Part shown: piece after piece, positions 1 through 6,622 of the stretch
Position numbering within the stretch: the first letter of the stretch is position 1
Layout of the letters: each line of letters starts with the position of its first letter
Virus record (IMG/VR): IMGVR_UViG_3300035698_007257
Location: 1 to 38,027 of that record
Source: a virus
Reading direction: 5' to 3' (one strand)
DNA length: 38,027 nt
Notes under the pieces: model-generated
The model's database searches: none
What the model saw: the letters and a program-made list of their open reading frames with translations, nothing else
What the model was told of the DNA's origin: nothing
Made by a program: the position numbers and the translations under genes

Positions 1-127
1 AAAGAACATGTTAACGTATGTTATAGTTCACCTAAAGAAATTGGTAGTGCTCGTGTTGAGACTATAAAGGATGATGGGATGTATATATGCTGCAACCCTT
101 TAATTACAGCGGGGACACGTAGAACAT
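1..127. repeat. Left copy of 127-bp terminal direct repeat
   Basis: Bases 1-127 are identical to 37901-38027. The reading frame of the primase gene runs without a break from 37859 through the right end into the left end, so the two ends join. A 127-base overlap equals a common assembler k-mer length, so it is most likely the signature of a circular or circularly permuted assembly rather than a true physical terminal repeat. Confidence 0.97.
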
Positions 128-780
128 ATAACATATTAGCATTCCGTAATATAGTAGTGGAGTTTGATAACTTACCATCTATTGGAGACCAAATAGCTTT
201 AGTAGATGACCTAGGGTTACCTTATACTACAGCTGTATTTAGTGGTAATAAATCTGTTCACTTTATAATAGCTTTAGAAGTAGGTATATCACATTCTTTA
301 TATCGTAATATATGTAGACGTTTAAAGACTGCATTACCTGACGCTGACCCAGCTTGTTTTGAACCTAGTAGATTAACTAGATTACCTAATAAGAAAGGTC
401 AAACATTATTATTTCATAAGCGTCGTGTATGTATATCCGAATTAGAGGAATGGTTAGATAGCAAAGGATTAACTAGAGCAGGCGAAAAGAAGATACAGGC
501 TAGGAACTCTGAAATATATGGAGGATCTAGAATAGTCAATCATTCTACCTTAAAATTCCTAGCTGGTATGATACCATCTGAAGAAGCACACGCTGCATCA
601 CTCCAAGCAATTAAAAATTTACATGAGATAGGGTATAGTTATGATGAAATATTACACCAAATTACCGAAGTTAGATTACTAACCCGTTCAGAAAGTTATG
701 GTTATGCTGAAGAGCGTACTAAACTAACAGTGGATTGGGTGTTCAAGGAATGGATTGATAATGAATGGGGTGACGAGTAG
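1..780 (+). CDS. Archaeo-eukaryotic-type (AEP) DNA primase, 3' part
   Basis: This is the larger part of a 273-residue protein whose ATG is at 37859 on the other side of the circular junction. The ATG at 79 is internal (Met41), because the frame is open back to base 1 and onward. AEP primases synthesise short primers at replication origins and forks. The visible support is an acidic E68-x-D70 motif after a hydrophobic strand (IVVEFD), then SGNKSVH at about 95-101, matching the second AEP motif (Ser-x-His), then a basic segment with SRLTRLPN near 130. The gene follows the SF3/D5-type helicase with one base between them, the usual primase-helicase pairing in phages and plasmids. The C-terminal 100 residues are helical and may be an accessory domain. 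The family call is by motif, not by search. Confidence 0.72.
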   Translation, partial: KEHVNVCYSSPKEIGSARVETIKDDGMYICCNPLITAGTRRTYNILAFRNIVVEFDNLPSIGDQIALVDDLGLPYTTAVFSGNKSVHFIIALEVGISHSLYRNICRRLKTALPDADPACFEPSRLTRLPNKKGQTLLFHKRRVCISELEEWLDSKGLTRAGEKKIQARNSEIYGGSRIVNHSTLKFLAGMIPSEEAHAASLQAIKNLHEIGYSYDEILHQITEVRLLTRSESYGYAEERTKLTVDWVFKEWIDNEWGDE

Positions 781-784
781 TTAT

Positions 785-813
785 TTGACAAGTAATTCAT
801 CGTATGCTATAAT
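785..813 (+). promoter_or_regulatory. Sigma70-type promoter, TTGACA-17-TATAAT
   Basis: The -35 box TTGACA is at 785-790 and the -10 box TATAAT at 808-813, a perfect consensus match with a 17-base spacer. It sits in the gap just after the primase stop and 21 bases before the ATG at 835, so it should drive the 835-2439 gene group and perhaps beyond. Confidence 0.9.
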
Positions 814-834
814 AAAATAAAAAGGTTAAGTGTT

Positions 835-1251
835 ATGGACACCGAAAGTATCATGTGGTTAGACGAAGCAAAAGGATTAATTAGATGGGACTCATTCTAT
901 TTTGTGGATGAATCAATTAGCTTATCAGCTCAAGTATCAGGCATATGGGATTTAAGACTCCCTTTAGATACTTGCCGCTTTTACTTATTAGATAAGATTC
1001 AGACGGCGTATGGCATATCGTTGATAGCGATAGCTATAGCTATACCTTTAGCCGATGAGGGAGAAGAAGTAACTCCACATATTATAAGAATTACAGTTCC
1101 AGAAGAAGAAAGAGTATGGATAAAAATTAGTAATAGTTACGAAGAAAGTAAAGAAGAAGTCATGTCTCAGATGAAAGATGCTACAGTACACAGCTGGGCT
1201 ACATCTTATTTGACAAAAGAAGTTAAGGAAATTATATCAGAATATTTTTAG
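835..1251 (+). CDS. Hypothetical acidic protein, 138 aa
   Basis: I do not recognise this protein. It is acidic, with alternating beta-type segments, a hydrophobic stretch ISLIAIAIAIPLA near residues 61-73 and a glutamate-rich second half ending in a helical tail. The hydrophobic stretch is too short and too strand-like to call a membrane span. It is the first gene after a perfect host-type promoter and has an AAGG ribosome site before the ATG, so it is probably expressed early. The next gene is also small and acidic, which fits a pair of host-takeover proteins, but nothing in the sequence shows a function. Confidence 0.75.
   Translation: MDTESIMWLDEAKGLIRWDSFYFVDESISLSAQVSGIWDLRLPLDTCRFYLLDKIQTAYGISLIAIAIAIPLADEGEEVTPHIIRITVPEEERVWIKISNSYEESKEEVMSQMKDATVHSWATSYLTKEVKEIISEYF
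1210..1238 (+). promoter_or_regulatory. Sigma70-type promoter, TTGACA-17-TATATC
   Basis: TTGACA at 1210-1215 and TATATC at 1233-1238 are separated by 17 bases. The site lies inside the 3' end of the preceding gene and 37 bases before the ATG at 1276, giving an internal promoter for the exonuclease/DsbD gene group. The -10 differs from consensus at the last base. Confidence 0.65.
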
Positions 1252-1275
1252 TATTTATAAAGAGGGATAAGGTTT

Positions 1276-1554
1276 ATGGACACAATGGTATTTTTGACAA
1301 CTGTAGATGTATGGTTAGATAGCAAAGAGACACACTTACCTGATGATGAGACAGAAGTAGGGCATGAGTTTGCGGCTACTGTCTTTATGTCACCACAACA
1401 ATTAGACACATTAGTTAGAGTATCTGATGAGGGATTCATCGATGACTTAGAAGATTTTAAACTTATTAGACAAGGTACGGCTCCTTTAAATCCTGATGAT
1501 CTGGATGATATCTTAGATGCTTTATCTGAATTACATGACAAAGGGGATATTTAG
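1276..1554 (+). CDS. Hypothetical acidic protein, 92 aa
   Basis: I do not recognise this protein. It is strongly acidic (many Asp and Glu, especially in the last 45 residues, with DDLDDILDALSELHDKGD near the end) and has few basic residues, so it could be a nucleic-acid mimic or a binder of a basic host protein; that is speculation. A good ribosome site (AGAGGGATAAGG) precedes the ATG. Its stop lies one base before the start of the exonuclease gene, so the two are probably translationally coupled. Confidence 0.75.
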   Translation: MDTMVFLTTVDVWLDSKETHLPDDETEVGHEFAATVFMSPQQLDTLVRVSDEGFIDDLEDFKLIRQGTAPLNPDDLDDILDALSELHDKGDI

Positions 1555-1555
1555 A

Positions 1556-2305
1556 ATGAGTCAAAACCAGCAGATGATATTAATTGATGGGGATTCTATA
1601 GCGCATATAGCAGCCTATACTGGTGAAACATTAGAAGAAGCTAAGGATGTTGTAGACAACACTATGGATCGCATCAAGTCTATCACTTGGGAAGGTAACT
1701 ATGAGTTGTATGTAGAAACTCCAGTATTACCGAAAGTAAATTTTAGACATCAAGTTGCCATCACTAAGCCATATAAGGGCCATAGGACAGGAGGAAAACC
1801 TGCGCTGTTAAATGACATCAAGAAATATATGTATGATCGCTACGGCGCTGAGTTCATTAATATGGTAGAAGCTGAAGATGTGGTAAGGATTAGAGCAGTA
1901 CAATTAGGGGAGGAAGGCTGTATAATAGCACATATTGATAAAGACCTTGACCAAATTCCAGGATATCATTATAATTATAAGAAAGGGGAGACCTCGGAGG
2001 TGACCCATGATGAAGCTGATTACAATTTTTACAAACAGATGCTTACGGGCGATGCTGTTGATAATATCCCCGGCCTTACCGGATTCGGTCCGAAAAAGTC
2101 ATCTTATCTCTTGGATCCTATTAGGGGAAGAGGAGAAAGAGCTTATGCGGAAGCTGTCGCCAAAGCTTATATTACGAAAGGGTGTTCATATAATTACCTT
2201 GTTGAGCAGGCTAGGTTACTCTACCTCATTAAAAGTTTCACGGATGTTTTTATTTATCCTATAACAATTAAGGAGTACCATAACTTACAGGAGTTTTACT
2301 TATGA
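1556..2305 (+). CDS. 5'-3' exonuclease, T7 gp6 / FEN-like
   Basis: This 249-residue protein has the layout of phage 5'-3' exonucleases that remove RNA primers and generate single strands for recombination. The metal-binding acidic residues appear in order: DGD at 11-13, EAED at 105-108, DKDLDQIPG at about 128-136, and TGDAVDNIPG at about 165-173, followed by the helix-hairpin-helix stretch GLTGFGPKK that binds DNA. The start at 1556 is chosen because it follows AAAGGGGAT and begins one base after the preceding stop; an in-frame ATG at 1517 lies inside the previous gene. The length is shorter than T7 gp6 but the core is complete. Downstream, the ATGA overlap at 2302 couples it to a small membrane peptide. 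Confidence 0.88.
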   Translation: MSQNQQMILIDGDSIAHIAAYTGETLEEAKDVVDNTMDRIKSITWEGNYELYVETPVLPKVNFRHQVAITKPYKGHRTGGKPALLNDIKKYMYDRYGAEFINMVEAEDVVRIRAVQLGEEGCIIAHIDKDLDQIPGYHYNYKKGETSEVTHDEADYNFYKQMLTGDAVDNIPGLTGFGPKKSSYLLDPIRGRGERAYAEAVAKAYITKGCSYNYLVEQARLLYLIKSFTDVFIYPITIKEYHNLQEFYL

Positions 2306-2439
2306 TAATAGACACATTCTATATACTATCATATACTATAGTCTTCTTATGTCAGACAGCAATTATTGTATGTCTACTAGGGGCTATAGCTTTACTGATT
2401 AAAGAAGCGATAAATATATACAAAGAAGGATTTAAATAA
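2302..2439 (+). CDS. Small membrane protein, 45 aa
   Basis: This short reading frame starts at an ATGA overlap with the exonuclease stop and ends one base before the DsbD-like gene, which is strong evidence that it is translated. Residues 8-33 (ILSYTIVFLCQTAIIVCLLG and onward) are hydrophobic and form one membrane span, followed by a short charged tail ending KEGFK. It has two cysteines, both within the span. Function is unknown. Its place directly before the DsbD-like conveyor suggests it could be a small partner, but small single-span proteins are scattered through this arm. Confidence 0.7.
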   Translation: MIIDTFYILSYTIVFLCQTAIIVCLLGAIALLIKEAINIYKEGFK

Positions 2440-2440
2440 A

Positions 2441-3148
2441 ATGTATTTTGAACTATTAAATTTATTATACTTAGCATTCTTAGGAGGTTTTATATTAAAC
2501 ATAATGCCTTGTGTACTTCCGGTTATATCCATGAAGGTTTATAAGTTAGCTAAGATTTCGAAGTCAGGATATTTCGTAGGACTATCATATGCATTAGCCG
2601 TAACTCTAGGATTACTAATTAGTTTCTGGGGTATGGGAGCGTTTATGATATTTGCCAAGTCGGCAGGTACATCACTAGGCTGGGGATTTCAATTTCAAAG
2701 TCCAGTATTTGTATCAGTCATGGCAACACTATGTGGTATGATGGGTCTAGCCTATTTAGATTTCTTTCAATTAGGAACTAAGGTAGCTGGTAAGTCGGCT
2801 GGGTTATTAAACAAATTAAGTAGAGGACGAGGGCCTCAACTACAGGGAGTATTAGAAGGAGTTTTCTTAGCTATTATAGCTACACCTTGTACCGGCCCAC
2901 TGTTAGGTCCAGTATTAGGAGCAACAGCGGTATTACCACCATTGGAATTATTAGCAGTACTCACCTCATTAGGCTTAGGGATTATGACACCTATATTATT
3001 AATAGGAACTATCCCACCACTAAAAGCTTTATTCCCTAGATCGGGTTGGTTTACTACAGTACTTAAGTATGTAGCTGGTATTAGTTTAGTATTCTTAGCT
3101 GGGTGGTTATACTACGTAGTGTTATTACAATTAGGATTTTTATATTAA
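2441..3148 (+). CDS. DsbD-type transmembrane thiol-disulfide conveyor domain
   Basis: The protein matches the membrane core of DsbD, which carries reducing power from cytoplasmic thioredoxin across the inner membrane to periplasmic partners. The signature GGFILNIMPCVLPV in the first span places the first redox cysteine at C24, and IATPCTGPLLGPVLG places the second at C150, the known pair that forms a transmembrane disulfide. The hydrophobic pattern fits about six to eight spans over 235 residues. The periplasmic alpha domain of full-length DsbD is absent, and the gamma (thioredoxin) domain is encoded separately by the next gene 28 bases downstream. It is shorter than bacterial DsbD (about 550 residues) and is instead a stand-alone core, like CcdA/ScsB-type systems. 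The family is clear; the role during infection is not. Confidence 0.9.
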   Translation: MYFELLNLLYLAFLGGFILNIMPCVLPVISMKVYKLAKISKSGYFVGLSYALAVTLGLLISFWGMGAFMIFAKSAGTSLGWGFQFQSPVFVSVMATLCGMMGLAYLDFFQLGTKVAGKSAGLLNKLSRGRGPQLQGVLEGVFLAIIATPCTGPLLGPVLGATAVLPPLELLAVLTSLGLGIMTPILLIGTIPPLKALFPRSGWFTTVLKYVAGISLVFLAGWLYYVVLLQLGFLY

Positions 3149-3176
3149 TTAACAAAACAACGGATGGAACAATAGA

Positions 3177-3626
3177 ATGTCATATTTTAAAGTAATGGTA
3201 GGAGCTATGATGCTGGTAGGAATACTAACATCGGCTGCTGAATCGAATGTACAAACACCACAGGTGGTACAAGAGTATTATGACTCAACACCTGATTCAC
3301 TATTAAGATTAGAACAACTACGGAAAGAAGGTAAACCTGTAATGGTAAATGTAACAGCCGCTTGGTGTTTCATATGTACTGGTAACAAGTGGGCGCTGGA
3401 TCATAGAAGAGTAACTAAGTTCTACGAAGAACATGGTATCACTTATATCGTAGTAGATTGGACTCGTAGTAATAAAGCTATCGAATCATACCTAGGAACA
3501 TTCGGACGTAATGGAGTACCTCTATATGTGTACTACCCTGGTAAGGATGATAAGAGAAAAGAACCTGTTATATTACCACAGATTCTATCACCTGGTAAAA
3601 TAATTAAATACATTAGACCTAGATAG
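3177..3626 (+). CDS. Secreted thioredoxin-like protein (DsbD gamma-domain type)
   Basis: This 149-residue protein has an N-terminal signal or anchor (hydrophobic residues about 6-19, possible cleavage after TSA) and a thioredoxin-fold domain. The active site is C64-F-I-C67 in AAWCFIC. The following pattern (VVDWT, then FGRNGVPLYVYYP, then VILPQILSP) is characteristic of the C-terminal gamma domain of DsbD, including the cis-proline loop GVP. In bacteria this domain takes electrons from the DsbD membrane core, here the neighbouring gene, and passes them to periplasmic targets. The two genes together rebuild a split DsbD without its alpha domain. The start at 3177 has only a weak ribosome site, so translation may depend on the upstream gene. 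Confidence 0.9.
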   Translation: MSYFKVMVGAMMLVGILTSAAESNVQTPQVVQEYYDSTPDSLLRLEQLRKEGKPVMVNVTAAWCFICTGNKWALDHRRVTKFYEEHGITYIVVDWTRSNKAIESYLGTFGRNGVPLYVYYPGKDDKRKEPVILPQILSPGKIIKYIRPR

Positions 3627-3629
3627 TAG

Positions 3630-3659
3630 TTGACACATAAATAATAATTTGTATATAAT
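3630..3659 (+). promoter_or_regulatory. Sigma70-type promoter, TTGACA-18-TATAAT
   Basis: TTGACA at 3630-3635 and TATAAT at 3654-3659 with an 18-base spacer. It lies between the thioredoxin-like gene and a small membrane peptide followed by the ssDNA-binding protein, and gives the latter pair its own promoter. Transcription from it would stop at the hairpin at 4538-4582. Confidence 0.85.
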
Positions 3660-3691
3660 CGAGGTATAAGGATAAGATAGGAGAACGTAAG

Positions 3692-3802
3692 ATGATAGCA
3701 GGAGAAGACTTAATGACCTACATCTTAGTTGTTATGACGGGTGTTCTTATACTAAGATTTGCTTATACAACAATTAAGATATTAGTTAGAAAAGATAAAT
3801 AG
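3692..3802 (+). CDS. Small membrane peptide, 36 aa
   Basis: This short frame follows an AGGAGAACG ribosome site and lies directly downstream of a consensus promoter. It encodes one hydrophobic span (about residues 8-25, with LMTYILVVMTGVLILRF) followed by a basic tail ending RKDK, an N-out or small-toxin-like architecture. Its stop overlaps the ribosome site of the ssDNA-binding protein gene. Function is unknown; I call it a gene from its start context and composition only. Confidence 0.6.
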   Translation: MIAGEDLMTYILVVMTGVLILRFAYTTIKILVRKDK

Positions 3803-3810
3803 GAGGGCAC

Positions 3811-4512
3811 ATGGGCTCAACAAACAATACAAAGAAATTTAGAGGAAATGGAATGTTCGGTACAAGATTTAAAAAAGCATTCTTAGTAGCAGGCGATGTG
3901 ATTACAGGATTTGCTAATGTAATAAGAGTCGGCACAGATTATAATGGTAATGAAGAGTATAGTGTAACTTTTGCATTTGACCCCACTACTGTAGAAGGGA
4001 AGGCAATCCAAACACAGCTTGAAGATACTTATAATACAGCGGTAGCTCATGAGATGGCACAGTTAGAGACAGCTGGTAAGACAGGTTTCGAAGCTAACAC
4101 TCTGGCTCTAAAGACAGTAGACACATCGGAGTTATCTGATAGTGGTAAATCTACTAACCCTAGTTCATTTAGTGATGACATGCTGAAGATGAAAGTATCA
4201 TCCAAATTTGAACCGTTAGTTGTAGCTAAGACTGCCTTAAGAGATAATGATAATGTACGTAATAAGATGGGAACTGAATTACCTTTAGGCTCTACAGTAA
4301 AGCTTAAACTAACAGCCGTATCTTATAACATACCAGCTACCAAAAAAGTTGGTGTATCATTTAAATTAAACCAATTAAAGATAATGTCCTTACCCAAAAG
4401 AACATCAGCGTTTGAAGGAACACAAGATAACGCAGATACTCTAGACTTTGGAGAAGACACATCGACTACAGCATCGGATGATATTATATCTTTTGATGAA
4501 AGTATAATGTAA
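3811..4512 (+). CDS. Single-stranded DNA-binding protein, T7 gp2.5-like
   Basis: A 233-residue protein with a beta-rich core and a very acidic C-terminal tail (GEDTSTTASDDIISFDESIM), the hallmark of single-stranded DNA-binding proteins that use the tail to contact polymerase and helicase. The stretch LPLGSTVKLKLTAVSYN and then KVGVSFKLNQLKIMSL resembles the last strands of the T7 gp2.5 OB fold. It is probably highly expressed: it has its own consensus promoter, an AGGAGGGCAC ribosome site and a terminator just after the stop. The assignment rests on tail, pattern and replication-gene context rather than close similarity. Confidence 0.75.
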   Translation: MGSTNNTKKFRGNGMFGTRFKKAFLVAGDVITGFANVIRVGTDYNGNEEYSVTFAFDPTTVEGKAIQTQLEDTYNTAVAHEMAQLETAGKTGFEANTLALKTVDTSELSDSGKSTNPSSFSDDMLKMKVSSKFEPLVVAKTALRDNDNVRNKMGTELPLGSTVKLKLTAVSYNIPATKKVGVSFKLNQLKIMSLPKRTSAFEGTQDNADTLDFGEDTSTTASDDIISFDESIM

Positions 4513-4537
4513 TTAATATATAGAACGCCCCTCCCTT

Positions 4538-4582
4538 CTCTCTTTGGTAAAGACTACGGTTAATACTGGAGAGAGTTTTTTT
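4538..4582 (+). terminator. Rho-independent terminator
   Basis: A 12-base-pair stem pairs 4538-4549 (CTCTCTTTGGTA) with 4564-4575 (TACTGGAGAGAG), with three G-U pairs in the middle and a 14-base loop, followed by seven T residues at 4576-4582. It ends the ssDNA-binding protein transcript just before the next promoter. Confidence 0.85.
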
Positions 4583-4588
4583 ATGTAG

Positions 4589-4617
4589 TTGACAATTTAA
4601 TCCATATTTGATATATT
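4589..4617 (+). promoter_or_regulatory. Sigma70-type promoter, TTGACA-17-TATATT
   Basis: TTGACA at 4589-4594 and TATATT at 4612-4617 with a 17-base spacer, directly after a terminator. The -35 and most of the spacer are nearly identical to the promoter at 33677 (TTGACAATTTAATC, one or two changes, then ATTTG), and the downstream leader (TAAGGGAA) is shared too. It drives the protease block. Confidence 0.85.
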
Positions 4618-4645
4618 AATACTAAGGGAATAAGGGAGAGACACT

Positions 4646-4804
4646 ATGTTTTTATTATCATTTTTTCTATTCATCTTCGGATGTTTAGTGTTAGGTCAGT
4701 GGGCACTTTGGGTTGTGCAGTTTATAACGTATGCAGTACCTAAAATATATAAATTCACTAAGAAACTATGTGTAGAGGAAGCTAAAAATAGGAGAGATAA
4801 ATAA
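4646..4804 (+). CDS. Small membrane protein, 52 aa
   Basis: The frame begins after a GGGAGAG ribosome site and ends in a one-base overlap (TAATG) with the first protease, so translation coupling is likely. Residues about 2-32 are hydrophobic and aromatic (LSFFLFIFGCLVLG and then ALWVVQFITYAV) and form one long or two short spans; the tail is basic with KFTKKLC. Function is unknown. Its position as the leader gene of the protease operon suggests a membrane partner for the proteases, which is inference. Confidence 0.7.
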   Translation: MFLLSFFLFIFGCLVLGQWALWVVQFITYAVPKIYKFTKKLCVEEAKNRRDK

Positions 4805-5514
4805 TGCTAAGTAAGAAAGAATGTAGAAGGACAGGTTTGTTTTATTCAACTACTGTTGTTTTATTCAGCTGTCTATTAGTTGGAGCAGTTATATTATTAC
4901 CTGACTCCCCCCAACCAATGCCAACAGATAGCGTAACTTACGAAGACATCGTAGTGGTACAAAGTGGTACAGGTCACGGTACAGGCTTCTTCGTAGCAGA
5001 TGATCTAATTATAACCAATCATCACGTTGTAGCCTCTAAGGCTAGACTAACCCTAAGCCCATCAGCTAAGACGTATGTTGATGATGTTAGAGTTTCTTTT
5101 AGGGATGGTACATTTGTCGAAGGTAAAGTTATTGCTGTATTACGTGAATCAGACTTAGCTTTAATTAAAGTTAATACAACAAAGAAAGAAAAGTTATTAC
5201 CAATTAATACGACTCCTTTAGTTAGGGGAGATAAAGTATCTAGTGAAGGACACGGCGATTATCAATGGTATACTTATAAAGAAGGTAAAGTACAAACTAG
5301 GTATTGGGTAAAAGATGCTACACGTGGTCAAAACATAATGTTCTATTATACTGATATGCAGATTAGACCTGGTGATTCAGGAAGTCCTGTATTTAATGAG
5401 ACAGGAGAATTAGTTGGTGTGGTATCTAGAGCTAGAGGAAATGACTGCCTATTCATACCGGTAGATCAAGTAGTAAAATTATTATTATTATCATCATCAT
5501 CAAAAAATAAATAG
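4804..5514 (+). CDS. Membrane-anchored trypsin-like (HtrA-type) serine protease 1
   Basis: The 236-residue protein has an uncleaved-looking membrane anchor (about residues 11-32) followed by a chymotrypsin-fold protease domain. The catalytic triad is complete: H74 in TNHHVV, D117 in ESDLALIK and S192 in GDSGSPV. The oxyanion region and a final beta pair (LVGVVSRARGNDCLFIPVD) are present. There is no PDZ domain, unlike DegP/DegS/DegQ. The anchor and fold indicate a periplasm-facing protease. A near-twin follows 10 bases downstream. The 3' end carries a run of TTA and TCA triplets encoding LLLLSSSS, a low-complexity tail. The substrate is unknown; candidates are host envelope proteins or phage proteins. 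Confidence 0.88.
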   Translation: MLSKKECRRTGLFYSTTVVLFSCLLVGAVILLPDSPQPMPTDSVTYEDIVVVQSGTGHGTGFFVADDLIITNHHVVASKARLTLSPSAKTYVDDVRVSFRDGTFVEGKVIAVLRESDLALIKVNTTKKEKLLPINTTPLVRGDKVSSEGHGDYQWYTYKEGKVQTRYWVKDATRGQNIMFYYTDMQIRPGDSGSPVFNETGELVGVVSRARGNDCLFIPVDQVVKLLLLSSSSKNK

Positions 5515-5524
5515 GAGAAATATT

Positions 5525-6223
5525 ATGGAGAAGCAGAGTAAGATCTATCAGTTCTTGCGTAATGTATTTGTGGCAGCTGGGATATCATTACTATTACTAA
5601 CACCGTTTGGTGATTCAATAGGTATGGAAGAGTTTACCAAAGCTGTACCATTAAATAAAGAAGAGAGTAGAGTTATTAAAGCTAGACATGATGGAGAAGT
5701 TGGTGTAGTATATACTGGACAATCCAGAGGTACTGCATTTTTTGTAACTGACAATTTCTTAATAACCAATCATCACGTTGTAGATAACTTAGGTATAGGT
5801 AAAACAGTACTATTAGTTATGTCCGATGGTAAATCATTAAAGGGTATTATTAGAGCAAGTATTGGAGAGAATGATGTGGCCTTAATAGAGGTAGATACTG
5901 AACGTATCGAGAAGAATTACTTGGGAACTATTAGAGATCCTAAGAGTGGTGAATTAATTTATACGTTAGGTTATGGTAAGACCAAAAAGTATACAGCTAA
6001 AAAAGGGCAGTATCATAGAACTCGCTGGATTAATAAAGATGAAATGGCTATGGATATGCATAAAGGTAGATTAGAAATTACACCTGGTGATTCAGGAAGT
6101 CCTGTATGGAGTACTGATGGTTCTCTATTAGGAGTTTGTAGTTTAGGTGGTGGACGTTATACTTACTTTGTTCCGGCTAAACATATCTTTAAGTTATTTA
6201 AGGCACTTAATGATGAAGAATAA
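5525..6223 (+). CDS. Exported trypsin-like (HtrA-type) serine protease 2
   Basis: A second protease of 232 residues with a signal-like hydrophobic segment at about 10-27 and the same fold and spacing as its neighbour. The triad is H84 in TNHHVV, D117 in ENDVALIE and S190 in PGDSGSPV. Shared blocks (LITNHHVV, PGDSGSPV, the strand LLGVCSLGGGRYTYFVPA near the C terminus) show that the two arose by duplication, while the rest has diverged widely, so they probably have different substrates or form a hetero-oligomer. There is no PDZ domain. It follows AGGAGAAATATT and is in one operon with protease 1. Confidence 0.88.
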   Translation: MEKQSKIYQFLRNVFVAAGISLLLLTPFGDSIGMEEFTKAVPLNKEESRVIKARHDGEVGVVYTGQSRGTAFFVTDNFLITNHHVVDNLGIGKTVLLVMSDGKSLKGIIRASIGENDVALIEVDTERIEKNYLGTIRDPKSGELIYTLGYGKTKKYTAKKGQYHRTRWINKDEMAMDMHKGRLEITPGDSGSPVWSTDGSLLGVCSLGGGRYTYFVPAKHIFKLFKALNDEE

Positions 6224-6593
6224 AAAGAAGAGAAATAGTACAGAGAGAGTTAGGCTTTGGCGCCGTACCATAAGAGGTACAGTGCTAAGGACCTATGACA
6301 GATTAAAGAGGAGAGTCAACGGAACTAATGGTGATACCTTAAGTCAAAGAATTAAATATAAGAATTTAAACATAATGGATAAGGGGGAGTTTGTAGAATG
6401 GTCTTTAAAACAAGATGAGTATTTACAATTACATGAAGATTGGATACAATCAGGATATAGACCTAATTTAAAACCTACACTATGTCGTATTAGTCCAGAA
6501 TCTGGATTCACTATACTTAATATGGAATGGATAACAAGTGTAGAACAACGTAGAAGATCTTCCAACTGGTACCATCACGGTATTATAATTTAA
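6210..6593 (+). CDS. HNH-related phage protein, probably non-catalytic
   Basis: A 127-residue basic protein starting at one of two adjacent ATGs (6210 or 6213) that overlap the end of protease 2. It resembles a common phage family related to HNH homing endonucleases: a basic N-terminal helix, a middle element with EFVEWSL, then GYRPNLKPTLCRISPESGFT and NMEWITSVEQRR, matching the family pattern of a Cys/Asp-Arg-Ile turn followed by a Trp-(Leu/Ile)-Thr strand. The usual Asp of the D-R-I-D motif is replaced here, and no HNH histidine pair is visible, so I think it is a DNA-binding relic or regulator. The family call is tentative. Confidence 0.5.
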   Translation: MMKNKKKRNSTERVRLWRRTIRGTVLRTYDRLKRRVNGTNGDTLSQRIKYKNLNIMDKGEFVEWSLKQDEYLQLHEDWIQSGYRPNLKPTLCRISPESGFTILNMEWITSVEQRRRSSNWYHHGIII

Positions 6594-6622
6594 AAATATA
6601 TATATAAAAACAAGGAAATAAA

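Noticed and set aside
1248-1541. Minus-strand open frame of 97 codons
   Set aside because: It lies opposite a well-supported + strand gene that has a ribosome site and coupling to the exonuclease gene. Its serine-rich composition is the usual antisense shadow of an acidic protein.
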